Below the pieces are notes generated by a model, which was given only the letters and a program-made list of their open reading frames with translations, was not told the DNA's origin and searched no databases. From an uncultured Pelagibacteraceae bacterium (lineage in GTDB: Bacteria > Pseudomonadota > Alphaproteobacteria > Pelagibacterales > Pelagibacteraceae): a DNA stretch of 39,379 nucleotides. The stretch is from NCBI GenBank assembly GCA_902556285.1, contig CACDWD010000002.1:1-39379 (forward strand), read 5' to 3'. Of the stretch, positions 38,120 to 39,379 are shown piece by piece (positions within the stretch are counted from its first letter, which is position 1; each line of letters opens with the position of its first letter). A program made the position numbers and the translations under genes.

Positions 38120-38696
38120 TATCTGATTTTTTATCACTGTCAGGTGTAATACCATAAGGTTTAAATTCACTATCAGCTATTCCAACACTTCTTGCTGGTA
38201 TTCCAACCATCACAGCATTTTCTGCAACGTCTTTAGTTATAACCGCATTAGCTCCAATTCTTGCACCTCTACCAACTACTACTGGTCCTAACACTTGTGC
38301 ACCTGAACCAATAACTACATCCTCTTTTATAGTAGGATGTCTTTTAGTATTACGTTGATTATTGGAATTTATACTTGGAGCAATTCCACCTAATGTAACC
38401 ATATGATAAATAGTTACGTTATCACCGATCTCAGATGTTTCTCCAATTACAACACCCATCCCATGATCTATAAATAAATTTTTTCCAATTTTTGCATTTG
38501 GATGAATTTCAATTCCAGTTAAGAATCTTGAAAATTGAGAAATGATTCTTGCAATCAAATGAAACTTAGCAGTACTAAAAAAGTTTGCTATTCTGTGAAA
38601 GAATACTGCTTTAACACCAGGATAAGTTAAAATTAAACTCAGTTTTGACTTAGCAGCTGGGTCTCTATCAATTATTGATTGTAAAAAATCACTCAT
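38112..38696 (-). CDS. cysE: Serine O-acetyltransferase
   Basis: The 194-aa protein has a shortened N-terminal helical region and a left-handed beta-helix of hexapeptide repeats (Ile-His-Pro-Asn-Ala-Lys-Ile-Gly and following). Catalytic and substrate residues are visible in [13 protein letters not shown] and His-Met-Val-Thr-Leu-Gly-Gly. Length is typical of the short bacterial CysE and less than E. coli CysE (273 aa). It makes O-acetylserine for CysK from serine and acetyl-CoA. The 8-nt overlap with cysK supports a two-gene operon. Confidence 0.93.
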   Translation of the reverse strand: MSDFLQSIIDRDPAAKSKLSLILTYPGVKAVFFHRIANFFSTAKFHLIARIISQFSRFLTGIEIHPNAKIGKNLFIDHGMGVVIGETSEIGDNVTIYHMVTLGGIAPSINSNNQRNTKRHPTIKEDVVIGSGAQVLGPVVVGRGARIGANAVITKDVAENAVMVGIPARSVGIADSEFKPYGITPDSDKKSDNE

Positions 38697-38719
38697 ATTT
38701 CCTTATAAATTTGTCGCGG

Positions 38720-38748
38720 TTGATAAAAAAAATTACATGCTCTATATA
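38720..38748 (+). promoter_or_regulatory. Possible promoter for the VOC gene
   Basis: TTGATA at 38720-38725 and TATATA at 38743-38748 are separated by 17 bp, pointing toward the gene at 38781. They match 5/6 and 4/6 of the sigma70 consensus. The GAGGG at about 38772-38776 would be the ribosome site. The call is tentative. Confidence 0.3.
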
Positions 38749-38780
38749 GTGATTTAATACGCAATTTAAAGAGGGTTGAA

Positions 38781-39188
38781 ATGTATAAGAATACTAATTG
38801 TTTTCATTTAGCTATTCCTTGTGGTGATTTAGAGATAGCTAAGAAGTTTTATAGTGAAACTTTGGGATGTAGGTTAGATAACTCTGCTCAGGAATGGGCC
38901 GATGTAGATTTTTGGGGCAATGAACTAACGCTTCATAAAAGTGATCATAAACTGGACAACGAAAGACACGACGTTGATATGGGCAACGTGTCTGTCCCTC
39001 ACTTTGGAGTTCACTTATCGAGAAAAGACTTTGATGCTCTTAAACAAAGACTGAAAGATAGTGGCACAAAATATTATGATGAGCCTTATCTTAGATTTAA
39101 GGGTACTAAATACGAACAAGAGACATTTTTTGTTAAAGATCCTAACGAAAATATTTTAGAAATTAAGACTTTAACTGCAAATCCATAA
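38781..39188 (+). CDS. VOC-superfamily (glyoxalase/bleomycin-resistance-like) protein
   Basis: The 135-aa protein shows the paired beta-alpha-beta-beta-beta layout of the VOC fold. It starts Phe-His-Leu-Ala-Ile-Pro-Cys-Gly-Asp-Leu-Glu (7-17), with Phe-Tyr-Ser-Glu-Thr-Leu-Gly-Cys. A second histidine occurs in Pro-His-Phe-Gly-Val-His-Leu, and the C-terminal Phe-Val-Lys-Asp-Pro-Asn-Glu-Asn-Ile-Leu-Glu-Ile carries the third metal-ligand position, Glu. Two His and a Glu could bind a divalent metal as in dioxygenases and glyoxalases. Substrate is unknown. A LysE-type transporter gene starts 15 nt after its stop. Confidence 0.85.
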   Translation: MYKNTNCFHLAIPCGDLEIAKKFYSETLGCRLDNSAQEWADVDFWGNELTLHKSDHKLDNERHDVDMGNVSVPHFGVHLSRKDFDALKQRLKDSGTKYYDEPYLRFKGTKYEQETFFVKDPNENILEIKTLTANP

Positions 39189-39203
39189 TAACTTAATAAC
39201 TTG

Positions 39204-39379
39204 ATGGAATACCTAGTATTAGGTTTCTTTACTGGTCTTAGTTTAATCTTAGCAATAGGTGCTCAAAACATCTTTGTAATAGAGCAAGGTTTAAAAAAAC
39301 AGCATGTCTTTTTAGTTTGTTTTGTTTGCTCAATTTCAGATTTAATTTTAATATTTTTAGGAATTTTCCTTTTTCATTA
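39204..39379 (+). CDS. LysE/ArgO-type amino acid exporter (3' truncated by window edge)
   Basis: Only the first 58 codons are present, with ATG at 39204. The product begins Met-Glu-Tyr-Leu-Val-Leu-Gly-Phe-Phe-Thr-Gly, then Leu-Ile-Leu-Ala-Ile-Gly-Ala-Gln-Asn-Ile-Phe-Val and a short basic loop before a second hydrophobic helix. The Gly-Ala-Gln-Asn segment in the first helix is characteristic of the LysE/ArgO exporter family. It continues beyond the window and appears coupled to the VOC gene. Confidence 0.75.
   Translation, partial: MEYLVLGFFTGLSLILAIGAQNIFVIEQGLKKQHVFLVCFVCSISDLILIFLGIFLFH

Noticed and set aside
37118-38170. Longer cysK reading frame starting at 38170
   Set aside because: The first 17 residues have no counterpart in the family and lie fully within the cysE coding region; the ATG at 38119 fits family length and gives the usual small overlap.

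Overview
The window looks like chromosomal DNA from a SAR11-type (Pelagibacterales) marine alphaproteobacterium. The evidence is a very AT-rich base composition, AAA/ATT/TTA-heavy codon use, almost no intergenic space, repeated 1-8 nt gene overlaps, and a gene set centred on methylated osmolytes, ferric iron uptake and reduced sulfur. This is judged from protein content, not a database match. I see no rRNA, tRNA, CRISPR array, insertion sequence, phage gene or obvious pseudogene. Both ends cut through genes: a Rieske oxygenase on the left and a LysE-type exporter on the right.

Region 1 (1-17753, all +) is a run of 18 nearly contiguous genes. It starts with N-methyl/one-carbon catabolism: a Rieske oxygenase, betaine-homocysteine methyltransferase and a flavin/folate dimethylglycine- or sarcosine-dehydrogenase. 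A small methyltransferase, a SET protein, a DddP-like DMSP lyase and a compact kinase / nucleotidylyltransferase / 2OG-Fe(II) oxygenase trio follow. Next come an ECHDC3-like crotonase, a mini membrane protein, a CoA-binding protein, an MFS carrier and a DUF4864-like secreted protein. A second dimethylglycine/sarcosine-type dehydrogenase is then followed directly by etfB, etfA and ETF-quinone oxidoreductase, so demethylation electrons can reach the quinone pool.

Region 2 (17754-21184) has a DUF2237 gene and hisI on the minus strand. They diverge from folE - acuI - lysR. AcuI (acryloyl-CoA reductase) is the expected downstream enzyme for acrylate made by the DddP-like enzyme 13 kb away.

Region 3 (21185-26306) is an iron-uptake operon: a two-part Fur-like operator, a ferric-binding protein, a 64-aa three-cysteine protein, a strong intra-operon hairpin, permease and ATPase. 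The amino-acid exporter pair azlCD follows.

Region 4 (26299-29761) is a redox/sulfur island: an ETHE1-like persulfide dioxygenase, a class I cytochrome c, a DUF4396 membrane protein, cytochrome b561 and cytochrome c-prime. The last two genes are divergent and share an ATGCAT start hexamer. An unknown acidic protein and a structured 316-nt intergenic stretch close the region.

Region 5 (29762-39379) is mixed housekeeping and accessory content: a hydroxyisobutyrate-dehydrogenase-like enzyme, a GBBH-like dioxygenase, a HisN-like phosphatase, and DUF924 and DUF952 proteins. A minus-strand cluster holds two small-multidrug-resistance-fold proteins that lack the hallmark membrane glutamate, with DUF2798 between them, plus five small genes. 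The cysE-cysK operon, a VOC protein and the LysE fragment end the window.

The candidates I rate most worth following are the kinase/nucleotidylyltransferase/oxygenase module, the Glu14-less SMR pair, and the Fur-box iron operon with its small cysteine protein and hairpin.
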